Below are positions 51,314 through 60,805 of a stretch of DNA of 64,000 nucleotides, piece by piece. The translations under genes and the position numbers were made by a program. This DNA comes from Methylobacterium brachiatum. Lineage in GTDB: Bacteria; Pseudomonadota; Alphaproteobacteria; Rhizobiales; Beijerinckiaceae. The stretch lies in NCBI RefSeq assembly GCF_020523825.1, contig NZ_JAJALK010000013.1, positions 1 to 64,000 on the forward strand, given 5' to 3'. Every line of letters begins with the position of its first letter. The first letter of the stretch is position 1. The notes under the pieces are model-generated. The model was not told where the DNA came from. It made no database searches and was given only the letters and a program-made list of their open reading frames with translations.

Positions 51314-52915
51314 TCAATACCCCAACGCCGCCCCGTCCTTGCGCGGATCGGAGCCCGCGACCAGCGTGCCGGCCGCGCGGTCGATCCAGATGATCTGGCC
51401 GCCGCCGAGGGGCAGGGGCGCGCGGATCGCCGGGTGGCCGCGCGCGATCAGGCCGGCCATCGCGGCGTCGGAGATGCCGCCCTCCAGTTCCAAACTGCCG
51501 CCATAGGCGAAGCTGCGCGGGGCATCGAGGGCCGCCTGCACGTCGAGGCCCCGGTCGAGGATGCCCGACAGCAGCTCGACATGGCCCATCGCCTGGTAAT
51601 GGCCGCCCATCACGCCGAACGGTGCGACGGCCTGGCCGTCCTTCATGAGCATGCCCGGGATGATCGTGTGCATCGGCCTTTTGCCGGTCCCGACGCTGTT
51701 CGGGTGTCCGGCCTCCGTGCGGAACGACAGGCCGCGGTTGTGCAGCAGCACGCCGCTCTCGGGCGCCAGGATGCCCGATCCGAAGCCCTGGAACACGGAG
51801 TTGATCAGCGAGAGCGCGTTGCCGTCCCGGTCGACCACGCAGAGATAGACCGTATCCTTGTGGGCCCGCTCCTCTGCAATCTCCCGGGCGATCTCGGGAT
51901 AGATCTCGGGCGGCTGGGCGCGGCTCATGTCGATCGCCCCGTGGGCGGCGGCCTTCCAGGCATCCGACAGCAGGTGCTCCACCGGCACCCGGGCGAGGTC
52001 GGCGTCGCCGAACAGCACGTCCCGGTGGTGATAGGCCTGCTTGCAGGTCTCGGCGAACAGGTGGAGCCGGTCGAGGTCCGACAGGGCGCCGACATCGTGA
52101 TGCGACAGCACGTTCAGCATCATCAGCGCGGCCAGACCCTGGCCGGCGGGCGGGCACTCGTAGACGTCGTAGCCGCGGTAACGGGTCGAGACCGGGGTGA
52201 CCACGTCCGGTCGGGCCCCGGCGAAATCGTCCCGGGTGTGCAGGCCGCCGAGCTCGGTGAGCCGGCCGACCATGTCGTCGGCCACGGGCCCTTCATAGAA
52301 GCCGCGCGGGCCTTCCTCGGCGATGCGCCGGAGCGTGGCGGCGAGCTTCGGCAGGCGGAAGACGCTGCCGATCGCCGGGGCCGCCCCGCCAGGCAGGTAG
52401 GTCGCGGCGGCGTGGGGATCGCCCGCGACCCTGGCGACGTTGCGCTGCCAGTCCCAGCCGACGCGCTGCTGGATCACGAAGCCGTCCTCGGCATAGCCGA
52501 TCGCCGGCTGGAGCAGCTCGCTCAGCGAGCGCGAGCCGTGCTGGCGCACCAGCAGGTCCCAGGCCCCGACCGCCCCCGGGACCGTCACCGCGTGCGGCGA
52601 GGTCGGCGTGATGGCGACGCCGTGCTCGGCGTACCACTCGGGCGTGGCCGCGGCGGGTGCCCGCCCGGAGCCGTCCAGCGCGATCGGCGTCTTGGCGCCG
52701 GCCGGGGCGTAGAGCGCGAAACAATCGCCGCCGATGCCGGTCATCAGCGGATCGACCACGCATTGCACCGCCACCGCGGCGATGCCGGCATCGACGGCGT
52801 TGCCGCCCGCGCGCAGGACCTCGATAGCCGCCAGGGTCGAAAGCGGGTGCGAGGTCGCGACGGCGGCGTTGGCGGCGTAGACCGGGGAGCGCCCGGGTGC
52901 GGAGAAATCTCTCAC
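51314..52915 (-). CDS. Gamma-glutamyltransferase family protein
   Basis: N-terminal-nucleophile hydrolase of 533 residues with a GTG start. The autoprocessing site is AHKDTVYLCVVD, where the Thr becomes the catalytic residue. Other GGT blocks: ATSHPLSTLAAIEVLRAGGNAVDA near the start, GIGGDCFALYAP, and the C-terminal PGMLMKDGQAVAPFGVMGGHYQAMGHVELL. No clear signal peptide, so probably cytoplasmic, a common variant (YwrD-like). It may act on glutathione or other gamma-glutamyl peptides. It stands alone. Confidence 0.9.
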   Translation of the reverse strand: MRDFSAPGRSPVYAANAAVATSHPLSTLAAIEVLRAGGNAVDAGIAAVAVQCVVDPLMTGIGGDCFALYAPAGAKTPIALDGSGRAPAAATPEWYAEHGVAITPTSPHAVTVPGAVGAWDLLVRQHGSRSLSELLQPAIGYAEDGFVIQQRVGWDWQRNVARVAGDPHAAATYLPGGAAPAIGSVFRLPKLAATLRRIAEEGPRGFYEGPVADDMVGRLTELGGLHTRDDFAGARPDVVTPVSTRYRGYDVYECPPAGQGLAALMMLNVLSHHDVGALSDLDRLHLFAETCKQAYHHRDVLFGDADLARVPVEHLLSDAWKAAAHGAIDMSRAQPPEIYPEIAREIAEERAHKDTVYLCVVDRDGNALSLINSVFQGFGSGILAPESGVLLHNRGLSFRTEAGHPNSVGTGKRPMHTIIPGMLMKDGQAVAPFGVMGGHYQAMGHVELLSGILDRGLDVQAALDAPRSFAYGGSLELEGGISDAAMAGLIARGHPAIRAPLPLGGGQIIWIDRAAGTLVAGSDPRKDGAALGY

Positions 52916-53278
52916 GGGAAATCCTGTCCAGTGCGATCGAGCCGCGCGGTGTTCTGCGCCGCGCGGCCGGAGAGGCGGCGGCGCGCCCCCAAGCCTCGCC
53001 CTCCCGGCGCGGGTTGACGCTGTATCATGTATTCAAGAGGGCCGCAGCGCCGGATAGGCGCGCCGATGCAGGCTCCGTGCCCGCGCAATCGCAGGGTGGG
53101 GATCGTCACGCGGACGAACATCCCGTGCCGGGCGGCCGACCAGGGCCCGTGTGTTCGCATAGGCCATGCACGCAGGCGTTGCGGCCGAAAATCTCCGTTG
53201 GATGGAGCCCGGCGGACGAGTCAATTTTATCGGAATTTTGAAGACCTTCGCAGGCCTCCACGGCGCAGAAGCGGGCCG
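52916..53278. other. Intergenic region between ggt and the PilZ gene
   Basis: About 360 bases between divergent genes. A TTGACG hexamer lies at 53014-53019 but no clear -10 box follows at 16-18 bases. Nothing else recognised. Confidence 0.45.
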
Positions 53279-53866
53279 ATGGATCGAACACCGATGACAG
53301 CCGCGACGAGCCAGCGACACGTCATCGTGCTGCCGGCGCTCTGCTGGAACGTCCGCAGGCCGGATTTCTACGCGGTCACCGCCGACGTCACGCCGGAGGG
53401 TATCCGGCTGCGCTCCTCGGCCCGCGTGGCGGCCGGTGAGGATCTGACCTGCAGCATCCGCCATATCGGCCTGCTGGAGGTGCGGATCACCCAGGTCGCG
53501 AACCCGGACTTCGTCGTCCGGGTTCGGGGCGGACGCGCGGCGCTCAACGGGTTGGCCCGGGAGTTCATGACGCTGGCGCGCGCGCAGAACCGCCATCCGG
53601 AGCCGGTCCGAATGCATCACCGCATCGTGCCGGCGCAGAAGACCGTCGAGATCACGCTCGAATGCGGCCTGGCCTTCCCGGGGCACGTCCTCAACGTCTC
53701 CGCGTCCGGCATCGGCCTGCTGCTCGACCGGGCGCTGGAGCTCGGCGAGACGATCCGGGTCGGCGCCCGGGCCGCCCGGGTCGTCCGCCAGTTCGAGCAC
53801 GGGATCGGGGCCGCCTTCCTGGAGCCGTTCGCGCCGGAGGCGGTCCACGCGGCCATGACCCTCTGA
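53279..53866 (+). CDS. PilZ domain protein
   Basis: 195 residues. Two beta-barrel-like PilZ modules appear to be in tandem. The second (about 110-190) has HVLNVSASGIGLLLDRALELGETIRVG and IGAAFLEPF, the c-di-GMP-type DxSxxG core. The RxxxR motif is not obvious. Probably cytosolic and involved in c-di-GMP signalling, perhaps for motility or surface growth. The start may also be the ATG at 53294. Confidence 0.75.
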   Translation: MDRTPMTAATSQRHVIVLPALCWNVRRPDFYAVTADVTPEGIRLRSSARVAAGEDLTCSIRHIGLLEVRITQVANPDFVVRVRGGRAALNGLAREFMTLARAQNRHPEPVRMHHRIVPAQKTVEITLECGLAFPGHVLNVSASGIGLLLDRALELGETIRVGARAARVVRQFEHGIGAAFLEPFAPEAVHAAMTL

Positions 53867-53933
53867 GCCGCGGGCCCTCGCGGAGCCGCGGGATCGGCGC
53901 TACATCCTGCGCAGAACCCGCGAAGGATTTCCG

Positions 53934-54542
53934 ATGAAGCGCCTGCTCGCCGCTCCCCTCGTCTCGTCCCTGGCCCTCCTTCCCGCCGCGCTCGCGCTGC
54001 TGCCGCAGGCGGCTCTGGCCCATCCCGGCCACGGCGCTGCCATCGGCGCGGAGGCCGGCTTCCTGCACCCGCTGATGGGGGCCGACCACGTCCTGGCGAT
54101 GGTGGCGGTCGGCCTGCTGGCCGCCCTCCGCGGCGGACGGGCGCTCTGGGCTCTGCCCCTGTCCTTCCTGGTGCTGATGAGTGCCGGCGCGGGCCTCGGC
54201 ATGGCCGGTGTGGCGCTGCCCTATGCGGAAACCGGGATCGCGCTCTCCATCGTGGTGTTCGGCGTCGCCGCGATCGTCGGCCTGCGGGCGCCGGTGGCGC
54301 TGCTCGCCAGCTTGGTCGGGGTGTTCGCGGTATTCCACGGCTACGCCCACGGCGCCGAGATGCCGGAGACCGCCTCGGGCCTGTCCTTCGGCTTCGGCTT
54401 CCTGGCGGCGACCGCGCTGCTCCACGCCGCTGGCCTCGGCCTCGGCATCGCCGCGGCACGGCTCGACGCGGCCCGGGCCGCACCGGCGCTCGGCGCCTGC
54501 GTCGCGGCAGCGGGTCTGGCCCTGCTGGCGCTTCCGGCCTGA
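53934..54542 (+). CDS. HupE/UreJ family protein
   Basis: Inner-membrane protein of 202 residues with a signal peptide (QAALAHPGHG) and about six helices. The family signature HPGHGAAIGAEAGFLHPLMGADHVLAMVAVGLLAAL is at the mature N-terminus, and a second GYAHGAEMPE lies near 140. HupE/UreJ proteins are linked to nickel uptake in hydrogenase and urease clusters, but neither cluster is in the window. Confidence 0.9.
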   Translation: MKRLLAAPLVSSLALLPAALALLPQAALAHPGHGAAIGAEAGFLHPLMGADHVLAMVAVGLLAALRGGRALWALPLSFLVLMSAGAGLGMAGVALPYAETGIALSIVVFGVAAIVGLRAPVALLASLVGVFAVFHGYAHGAEMPETASGLSFGFGFLAATALLHAAGLGLGIAAARLDAARAAPALGACVAAAGLALLALPA

Positions 54543-54667
54543 GCGGAACCGCCCCGGTTACATCCATTCGCGAGGGCTTGATGTCACGGGCCGGCCGGGG
54601 TGACACGGCCGTGCCGAGTCCCAGGTCATGCACGCCGCCATCGTTCCGGCGGCGAGAGGACCTCTGC

Positions 54668-55348
54668 ATGGCAAGACTTCCGACACTCGCCTTGGCGAGC
54701 CTGCTGACGCTCGGTGCCGCCGCCCAGGCCGCCGCACCGCCCGAGCGGTTGCGGGGCACGATCGAGGCCGTCGAGAGCGGCGGCTTCACCCTTAAGACCC
54801 TGGACGGCAAGAGCGAGCGGGTGACCCTCGCGCCGGATGCCAAGGTGTCCTGGGTCGTCCCGGCCCAGCTCGACCACATCAAGGACGGCGTGTTCATCGG
54901 CACCGCCACCAAGGGCGAGCCCCCGGTGGCCCTGGAGGTGGTACTGTTCCCGGAATCGATGCGCGGGACCGGCGAGGGTCATTACGATTGGGACGTGATC
55001 CCCGACCACACCGGCGGCACGGCGGTGAAGAGCACGATGACCAACGGCACCGTGAAGGCGGCCGCGCCCGCGTCGGACGCTCCCCGGGTGAAGAGCGCGA
55101 TGACCAACGGCACCGTGAAGGCGAGCGGAACCGGCGCCGAGCGCACGCTCACGGTGGATTACGGCAAAGGCCAGTCGATGAAGATCCTGGTCCCGCCGCA
55201 GGCCCCGGTGGTCACCTTCGAGCCGGCCGATGCGGCCGCGATCTCCGCCGGCGCCAAGGCGTTCGTGGTGGCCGCGCGCGGCGAGGACGGCACGATCACG
55301 GCGCGCCGCGTCGCGGTCGGCAAGGACGGCCTGACGCCGCCCATGTGA
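54668..55348 (+). CDS. Exported protein with internal repeat, unknown function
   Basis: 226 residues. Signal peptide 1-22 (AQA-A). The N-terminal half is an OB-like beta-rich region (LRGTIEAVESGGFTLKTLDGKSERVTLAPDAKV), common in metal-related exported proteins. Two copies of VKSxMTNGTVKA lie at about 119-131 and 141-153, separated by nine residues. The C-terminal part repeats the pattern (ERTLTVDYGKGQSMKILVPP). Function unknown. It follows the HupE/UreJ gene by 125 bases on the same strand. Confidence 0.65.
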   Translation: MARLPTLALASLLTLGAAAQAAAPPERLRGTIEAVESGGFTLKTLDGKSERVTLAPDAKVSWVVPAQLDHIKDGVFIGTATKGEPPVALEVVLFPESMRGTGEGHYDWDVIPDHTGGTAVKSTMTNGTVKAAAPASDAPRVKSAMTNGTVKASGTGAERTLTVDYGKGQSMKILVPPQAPVVTFEPADAAAISAGAKAFVVAARGEDGTITARRVAVGKDGLTPPM

Positions 55349-55755
55349 GGCGAGCCGGGGCGGATCGCTCCGGAAACCGCATGAATCCAAATCACGGATC
55401 CTGCCCGTACGCCCCGGCCTTCTCACGCGGCCGGGGCGGCCGGTTCGTGCCCGGTTCGACAGCACCCGTGCTGCCTCAGCAAGCATATCATTACATCCGG
55501 CAAGCTGTTGCCGGCTAAGGCGTTCTGATATTGTTGCCGGGCGGCAACATCGCACAGGAACCAATTTAGCCGAGCTGAAATCTGATTGATCGGCGAAACC
55601 CGTTCGCACATGGTGATGGTGCACGGGGGCATCGCCAAGCGAGAGCCCGCAGGAGCCTGCCACCTAAGACGCAGGCCAAACCTACAAGACGTGCGGCAAG
55701 ATCCGGAAAACCGGGCATGTCCGCATCATTGGGTCTCGAAGCTTTGGAGATGTCT
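55349..55755. other. Porin 1 upstream region
   Basis: About 400 bases before the first porin gene. It holds the shared palindrome (55531-55550) and a second TGTTGCCGG at 55506-55514. No other gene was recognised. Confidence 0.6.
55531..55550 (+). promoter_or_regulatory. Shared porin-upstream palindrome, copy 1
   Basis: TTGTTGC-N6-GCAACAT, spacer CGGGCG; centre 215 bases before the porin 1 ATG. The same GTTGC-N6-GCAAC core occurs before each of the other three porin genes at nearly the same distance. Confidence 0.65.
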
Positions 55756-57405
55756 ATGAAGCTCTTGAAGAGCTCACTGCTCGGTTCCGCCACCGCGTTC
55801 GTCGCGATCGGAGCCGCACACGCCGCCGACCTTCCGGTCAAGAAGGCGGTCCCGATCGAGTACGTCCGCGTCTGCTCGGCCTACGGCGCCGGCTTCTTCT
55901 ACATCCCCGGCACCGATACCTGCCTGCGTCTCTCCGGCCGCGCCCGGTTCGAGGGCGGCTACATGACCAGCTACTCGCGCCAGTTCGGTAACGGCGGCGA
56001 CACCTCCGGCTACCAGGGCCGGATGCGCATCAACCTCGATGCCCGCACCCAGACCGCCTACGGCACCCTGCGCGCCTTCGTGCGCTTCGATGCCGGCGCC
56101 CGCACCGGCTATTCCGGCGTCGGCACCTCCGGCACCCAGCAGCGCATCGGCCAGGCCTATCCGGGCCTCGGCATCGACAGCTTCGGCCGTGATCAGCAGT
56201 TCGCCAACGTCGACAAGGCGTTCATCCAGTTCGCCGGCCTGACCGCCGGTCGCGCCTCCTCGTTCTTCGACTTCTACGCCCACGATTTCGAGCTCGCCGG
56301 CGCCACCGCGGGTTCGGACATCGCCTCGACCAACCTGCTCGCCTACACCGCCACCCTTGGCAACGGCCTGTCAGCCACGATCTCGGCCGAAGACCCGGTC
56401 TTCCGCCGCAGCCCGATCTACTCGCCGTCCAACAACCCGGGCGGTGTCACCGTCAACGCGGCGATTGCGAACTTCGCGCAGAACAACTCGCCGGCCCCTG
56501 TGTTCATCGGCTACACCGGTGCCACGCCGACCCGCTTCAGCCAGGTCGATGTGATCCAGCGTTCGCGGATGCCCGACGTCGTCGGCGCCCTGCGCCTCGA
56601 TCAGGCCTGGGGTTCGGCCCAGATCTCGGCGGCGGTGCATGAGCTGAACGTCGGAAACGTCCAGAACGGTGTCGGCACCGGAACCGGCTCCAACGTCAGC
56701 ATCCCGCACGCCAACAACTCGTATGGCTACGCCGTGCAGGGCGGTCTCAAGATCAACACGCCGTTCATCGCCCCGGGTGATGCGCTCTACCTGCAGGGTG
56801 CCTACGGCAGCGGCTCCCAGCTCTACACCGGCTACTCCTCGTTCAGCGGCTCCTACTCGCAGAACGCCGCGACGATCCAGGGCCAGAAGTTCAACCAGTT
56901 CTTCAACGACGCCAGCGTCAACCCGTTCACGGGCCAGCTGGAGCAGTCCACGAGCTTCACGGTTGTCGGTTCGTACCTTCACTACTGGTCGCCGGAGTGG
57001 CGCTCGGCCGTCTTCGGGTCGTACGGCGAGATGGACTTCACCCAGCGTGCTCGCTCTGCTCAGGGTGCGGCATTCGGAGTGATCAACCCGAACGGGACGA
57101 ACAGCTTCGCCGCCAACGCCGTCGGCGTGCCCGGCACACGGTTCTACCAGCTCAGCGAAGCCCTGCGCGATACCTATCAGTTCGTCGCCGGTGCGAGCTT
57201 GATCTGGTCGCCGGTGAAGGACCTCGATATCGGTGTCGAGGGCTACTACACCCAGATCGGTGTCAAGAACGGTCGTGTGATCGACAAGGACAAGGATCCG
57301 ACCGCCTATTCCCGCGTCGGCGCGATCAACGCCGGTGGTGCAGTTGCCACCACCACGGCTGACTCGGTGTCGTCGTTCCGCTTCCGCGTCCAGCGCGACT
57401 TCTGA
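55756..57405 (+). CDS. Outer-membrane porin, array copy 1
   Basis: 549 residues of the alphaproteobacterial porin family. Signal peptide 1-22 (AAHA-A), mature N-terminus ADLPVKKAVPIEYVRVCSAYGAGFFYIPGTDTCLRLSGRARFEGGY with a likely disulphide between the two Cys. Strand pattern and C-terminal FRVQRDF fit an outer-membrane barrel. The start is the ATG at 55756: GGAG lies six bases upstream, and in copy 2 the earlier ATG of copy 1 (55750) is ATA, leaving only this one. A T-rich hairpin follows the stop. Confidence 0.92.
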   Translation: MKLLKSSLLGSATAFVAIGAAHAADLPVKKAVPIEYVRVCSAYGAGFFYIPGTDTCLRLSGRARFEGGYMTSYSRQFGNGGDTSGYQGRMRINLDARTQTAYGTLRAFVRFDAGARTGYSGVGTSGTQQRIGQAYPGLGIDSFGRDQQFANVDKAFIQFAGLTAGRASSFFDFYAHDFELAGATAGSDIASTNLLAYTATLGNGLSATISAEDPVFRRSPIYSPSNNPGGVTVNAAIANFAQNNSPAPVFIGYTGATPTRFSQVDVIQRSRMPDVVGALRLDQAWGSAQISAAVHELNVGNVQNGVGTGTGSNVSIPHANNSYGYAVQGGLKINTPFIAPGDALYLQGAYGSGSQLYTGYSSFSGSYSQNAATIQGQKFNQFFNDASVNPFTGQLEQSTSFTVVGSYLHYWSPEWRSAVFGSYGEMDFTQRARSAQGAAFGVINPNGTNSFAANAVGVPGTRFYQLSEALRDTYQFVAGASLIWSPVKDLDIGVEGYYTQIGVKNGRVIDKDKDPTAYSRVGAINAGGAVATTTADSVSSFRFRVQRDF

Positions 57406-57464
57406 TCCGCTCCATCGGCGCCGGGGACCAAGCCCGGCGCCCAACCCCGTGCTCCACGGATCTC

Positions 57465-57492
57465 AAGGCCCGGCCCTCGGCTGGGCCTTTTT
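57465..57492 (+). terminator. Intrinsic terminator of porin 1
   Basis: AAGGCCC (57465-57471) and GGGCCTT (57483-57489) with five T (57488-57492). A stable stem followed by a T-run 60 bases after the stop. Confidence 0.8.
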
Positions 57493-58518
57493 CGTTGTCG
57501 ACAGGCGTGCGGAACAGATGCGCCGCCAGGCAACCGCTACCGCCGCGCCAGCTCGATCGCGGCACTGGCCGATTCCAGCGCGCGCCTCGAAGCAAAGAGC
57601 CGAGGCTCCGGCGCCCTGGATCCGGACCCCTTCGGCTCCGAGACGCGATCGCCGCGCATACGCCCCAGCCTGAGAGCCACCTTCTGCCGCCGGCAGCCGG
57701 CCGGCTGCGGTGCCACCGTCCCGGCTCCTGACACGCCACGAGGGGTCGGCCGCCTGTTGCGTGCCCCGGGATCGTGAAGGATCGCGCGGCCTCACGGGAC
57801 CCGAAGGCCGACGAAGCGGCTGCCCGGGGCACCCGTCGCGACGCCACCTTCCCCAAGCTCCCGAGCGCCTTTTCTGGCCGAGGCCGCCCCCGCGCGGCCG
57901 GCATCCGCACGCCGGCCGCCTCCCGGCATGCGATTCCATCGAAGCGATGTGCCGGCCCTGCCTCGCGCGCTGTCGCGCTGCCGGGTCGATGCGCGCCGCC
58001 CGAATCGCGGAACCGATTCGCCCGAATCACGGCCGCGCCGGCCTTTGCGCACCGCATTCGAGCGCTGGGGAATCGGGAGGCAGGCGGCTTCGTGCGGGCC
58101 GCAGGCGATGGCGCCGCGCCGATATGGGCCGGCATTGGCGTCCGCCAGGTATCCGCACCTTTGCCACAGGTCGTCGAATTCGAAATCACCGGCCGCGGAT
58201 ACATGTCGAAGATCGGCAGAGATAATTATCCGATTCGCTCTTAGTATACATCGCAATAATTGCTACAATAATAAAGCAAAACATTTGCATGACGTTGCGA
58301 AGCTGCAACAACATAAAGCAAACATCGGGGCGATATGAAATCGATGTTGCCCATATAAGGCTCATTCCATCATATGAAACGGCATAGAGGAATCTCGGAC
58401 GCGAGATATCTCTAAAATCTGCCATCAGAATTGCAGATCGAAACAAAAATCAGCGCTGCGATGACCGGATAAGTCGGGGTCGTAGTTGTTATTTGGTCTC
58501 GAAGCTTTGGAGATATCT
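57493..58518. other. 1-kb gap between porin 1 and porin 2
   Basis: GC-rich from 57493 to about 58190 with no frame having coding character, then suddenly AT-rich (58195-58500). The AT-rich part holds the porin 2 palindrome (58292-58311). No gene, RNA or mobile element was recognised in the GC-rich part. Confidence 0.55.
58292..58311 (+). promoter_or_regulatory. Shared porin-upstream palindrome, copy 2
   Basis: ACGTTGC-N6-GCAACAA, spacer GAAGCT; centre 217 bases before the porin 2 ATG. Confidence 0.65.
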
Positions 58519-60135
58519 ATGAAGCTCTTGAAGAGCTCGCTGCTCGGCTCGGCCGCTGCCTTCGCGGCGGTCGGGGCAGCCCATGCCGCCGACCTGCCGG
58601 TCAAGAAGGCCGCGCCGATCGAGTACGTCCGCGTCTGCTCGGCCTACGGTGCCGGCTTCTTCTACATCCCGGGCACCGACACCTGCCTGCGCGTCTCCGG
58701 CCGCGCCCGGTTCGAGGGCGGCTACATGGCCAGCAACTCGCGCAGAAGCGGTGATGGCGGTGACACGTCGGGCTACCAGGGCCGGATGCGCATCAACCTC
58801 GATGCCCGCACGCAGACCGCCTACGGCACCCTGCGCGCCTTCGTGCGCCTCGATGCCGGCAGCCGGACCGGCTATTCCGGCATCGGCACCTCTGGCACCC
58901 AGGCGCGTATCGGCCAAGCCTACAACGCCACGGGCGTCGATGAGGCCGGGCGCGCGCAGCAATTCGTGAACGTCGACAAGGCGTTCATCCAGTTCGCCGG
59001 GCTCACCGCCGGTCGCGCCTCGTCGTTCTTCGACTTCTACGCCCACGATTTCGAGATCACCGCTTCCACCGCCGGCTCGGACAACGCGTCGACCAACCTG
59101 TTCGCCTACACGGGCACCTTCGGGAACGGCCTGTCGGCGACCCTGTCGGTCGAAGACCCGGTCTTCCGCCGCACCCCGATCTTGGGGCCGTCGGGGGGCA
59201 CCGCGCCGGTCGCCCCCGTCTTCGTGAGCTACACCAGGGGCGCTCCGAGCGCCTTCGGCAACATCGACACCATCCAGCGCGAGCGCCTGCCCGATTTCGT
59301 CGGCGCCCTGCGCCTCGACCAGGCCTGGGGTTCGGCCCAGATCTCGGCTGCCACGCATGAGTTGAACGTCGGCAACATCGTGCTCGGTGCACCCACCGGC
59401 AGCGGCACCGGCATCAATCTCGGGCACACCAACAGCGTCCAGGCCTGGGCGGTGCAGGGCGGCCTGAAGATCAACATGCCGTTCGTTGCGCCGGGCGACG
59501 CCCTCTATCTCCAGGGCGCCTATGCCGACGGAGCGCAGCTCTACTCCGGCTACTCGGCGTTCAGCGGCTCCTACCAGCAGACTGCAGCCACGATCCAGGG
59601 TCAGAAGTTCGTCCAGTACTTCTCGGACGCGACGATCAACCCGTTCACCGGCCAGCTGCAGACCTCGCAGACCTTCACCGCGGTCGCGTCGTACCTGCAC
59701 TACTGGTCGCCGGAATGGCGCTCGGCCTTCTTCGGCTCCTACGGCGAGCAGAGCTTCTCCCAGGGGGCGCGTCTCGCCCAGGGCGCAGCCTTCAACGTCG
59801 CGAGCACGCTCACCAACACCAACCCCTACGCCACCAACGCCGTCGGCGTCCCGGGCACGCGGTTCTACCAGCTCAGCCAGGCCCTGCGGGATACCTACCA
59901 GTTCGTCGCCGGTGCGAGCCTGATCTGGTCGCCGGTGAAGGACCTCGATATCGGCGTCGAGGGCTACTACACCCAGATCGGCCTGAAGAGCGGCCGGGCG
60001 ATCGACCTCGACAAGAGCCCGACGGCTTATTCCGCGGCCAACATTGCCGCGATCAACGCCGGCACCTTCGTGCCGCGCACCGCGACCCAGGACTCGATCT
60101 CGCAGATCCGGTTCCGCGTCCAGCGCGACTTCTAG
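58519..60135 (+). CDS. Outer-membrane porin, array copy 2
   Basis: 538 residues, same layout as copy 1: signal peptide ending AHA-A, mature ADLPVKKAAPIEYVRVCSAYGAGF, C-terminal FRVQRDF. The upstream 30 bases (TGGTCTCGAAGCTTTGGAGAT) match those of copy 1, so the two genes share their translation-initiation region. Its 3' segment (59962-60096) is identical to one in copy 3 over 135 bases. A T-rich hairpin follows. Confidence 0.93.
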   Translation: MKLLKSSLLGSAAAFAAVGAAHAADLPVKKAAPIEYVRVCSAYGAGFFYIPGTDTCLRVSGRARFEGGYMASNSRRSGDGGDTSGYQGRMRINLDARTQTAYGTLRAFVRLDAGSRTGYSGIGTSGTQARIGQAYNATGVDEAGRAQQFVNVDKAFIQFAGLTAGRASSFFDFYAHDFEITASTAGSDNASTNLFAYTGTFGNGLSATLSVEDPVFRRTPILGPSGGTAPVAPVFVSYTRGAPSAFGNIDTIQRERLPDFVGALRLDQAWGSAQISAATHELNVGNIVLGAPTGSGTGINLGHTNSVQAWAVQGGLKINMPFVAPGDALYLQGAYADGAQLYSGYSAFSGSYQQTAATIQGQKFVQYFSDATINPFTGQLQTSQTFTAVASYLHYWSPEWRSAFFGSYGEQSFSQGARLAQGAAFNVASTLTNTNPYATNAVGVPGTRFYQLSQALRDTYQFVAGASLIWSPVKDLDIGVEGYYTQIGLKSGRAIDLDKSPTAYSAANIAAINAGTFVPRTATQDSISQIRFRVQRDF

Positions 60136-60195
60136 TCCGCGATATCGGTGCCGAGGCTTCGGTCTCGGCACCCGTCCTCGTGCATCTCGACTTTC

Positions 60196-60224
60196 AAGGC
60201 CCGGCCCTGTGCCGGGCTTTTTTT
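60196..60224 (+). terminator. Intrinsic terminator of porin 2
   Basis: GCCCGGC (60199-60205) and GCCGGGC (60211-60217) around a five-base loop, followed by seven T (60218-60224). Confidence 0.85.
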
Positions 60225-60805
60225 ACGTCGGCATCGCGGCGGCGATTGAGCGTGCCGGATCCCGCGGCCCTGGCATCGCTGGATCGCGGGCGGTCACCGG
60301 CTTCGCGAGCCGTCCTGCCGTGCATCGCCCCGGCCGCGCCCTGCGTCGCCATCATTCGCAACGATGTCGACCCGATTCGGTTCACCGCACCCGGATCGGA
60401 TAGGGCGGGTCCTCCGGCAGCAGAACGGAGGTCGGATTTTCGCGCCAAGTCGATCATGACAGCCGAGACCAGTAATATCGGTTGCAGCGCTCATAATCGA
60501 TCGCATAACGGGTTGATTTATCCCGCATAGCGTCGTTTTGAGCATTAAAGCAATATATATTATCTAATTTACGATCAGTTAGACAAAAGTTGTTTTGCTG
60601 CAACACATTCAAATGCATTTCGACTAGCTTCCTTGCGACAGTTGTCCAAACGATATTTGTCGTACAAGTCTCGCCCATCATGGAATGGGCGTGAAAATCC
60701 CCATCGTTGGATCATGACCTGCGTGGGTGGCGCTGGAATAACGGCGTGCACCCGCGGGCCCGGCCGGAGCAACACGCGTTCGACGTGAAAATATTGGGGT
60801 CGTTG
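60225..60805. other. Porin 3 upstream region
   Basis: GC-rich to about 60480, then AT-rich to 60700. It holds the third palindrome. A TTGAGC at 60537-60542 with TATTAT about 15 bases on looks like a possible promoter. No gene recognised. Confidence 0.5.
60587..60606 (+). promoter_or_regulatory. Shared porin-upstream palindrome, copy 3
   Basis: AAGTTGT-N6-GCAACAC, spacer TTTGCT; centre 209 bases before the porin 3 ATG. The last left-arm base is T instead of C, which in RNA could still pair with the right-arm G (U-G). Confidence 0.55.

Noticed and set aside
53014..53036. TTGACG and TATCATG as a promoter of the PilZ gene
   Set aside because: No -10 hexamer at a proper distance from the -35-like sequence.
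57710..58225. 171-residue frame between porins 1 and 2
   Set aside because: Arg/Pro/Cys-rich with no codon bias or domain; frames in other directions over the same DNA look the same, so chance.
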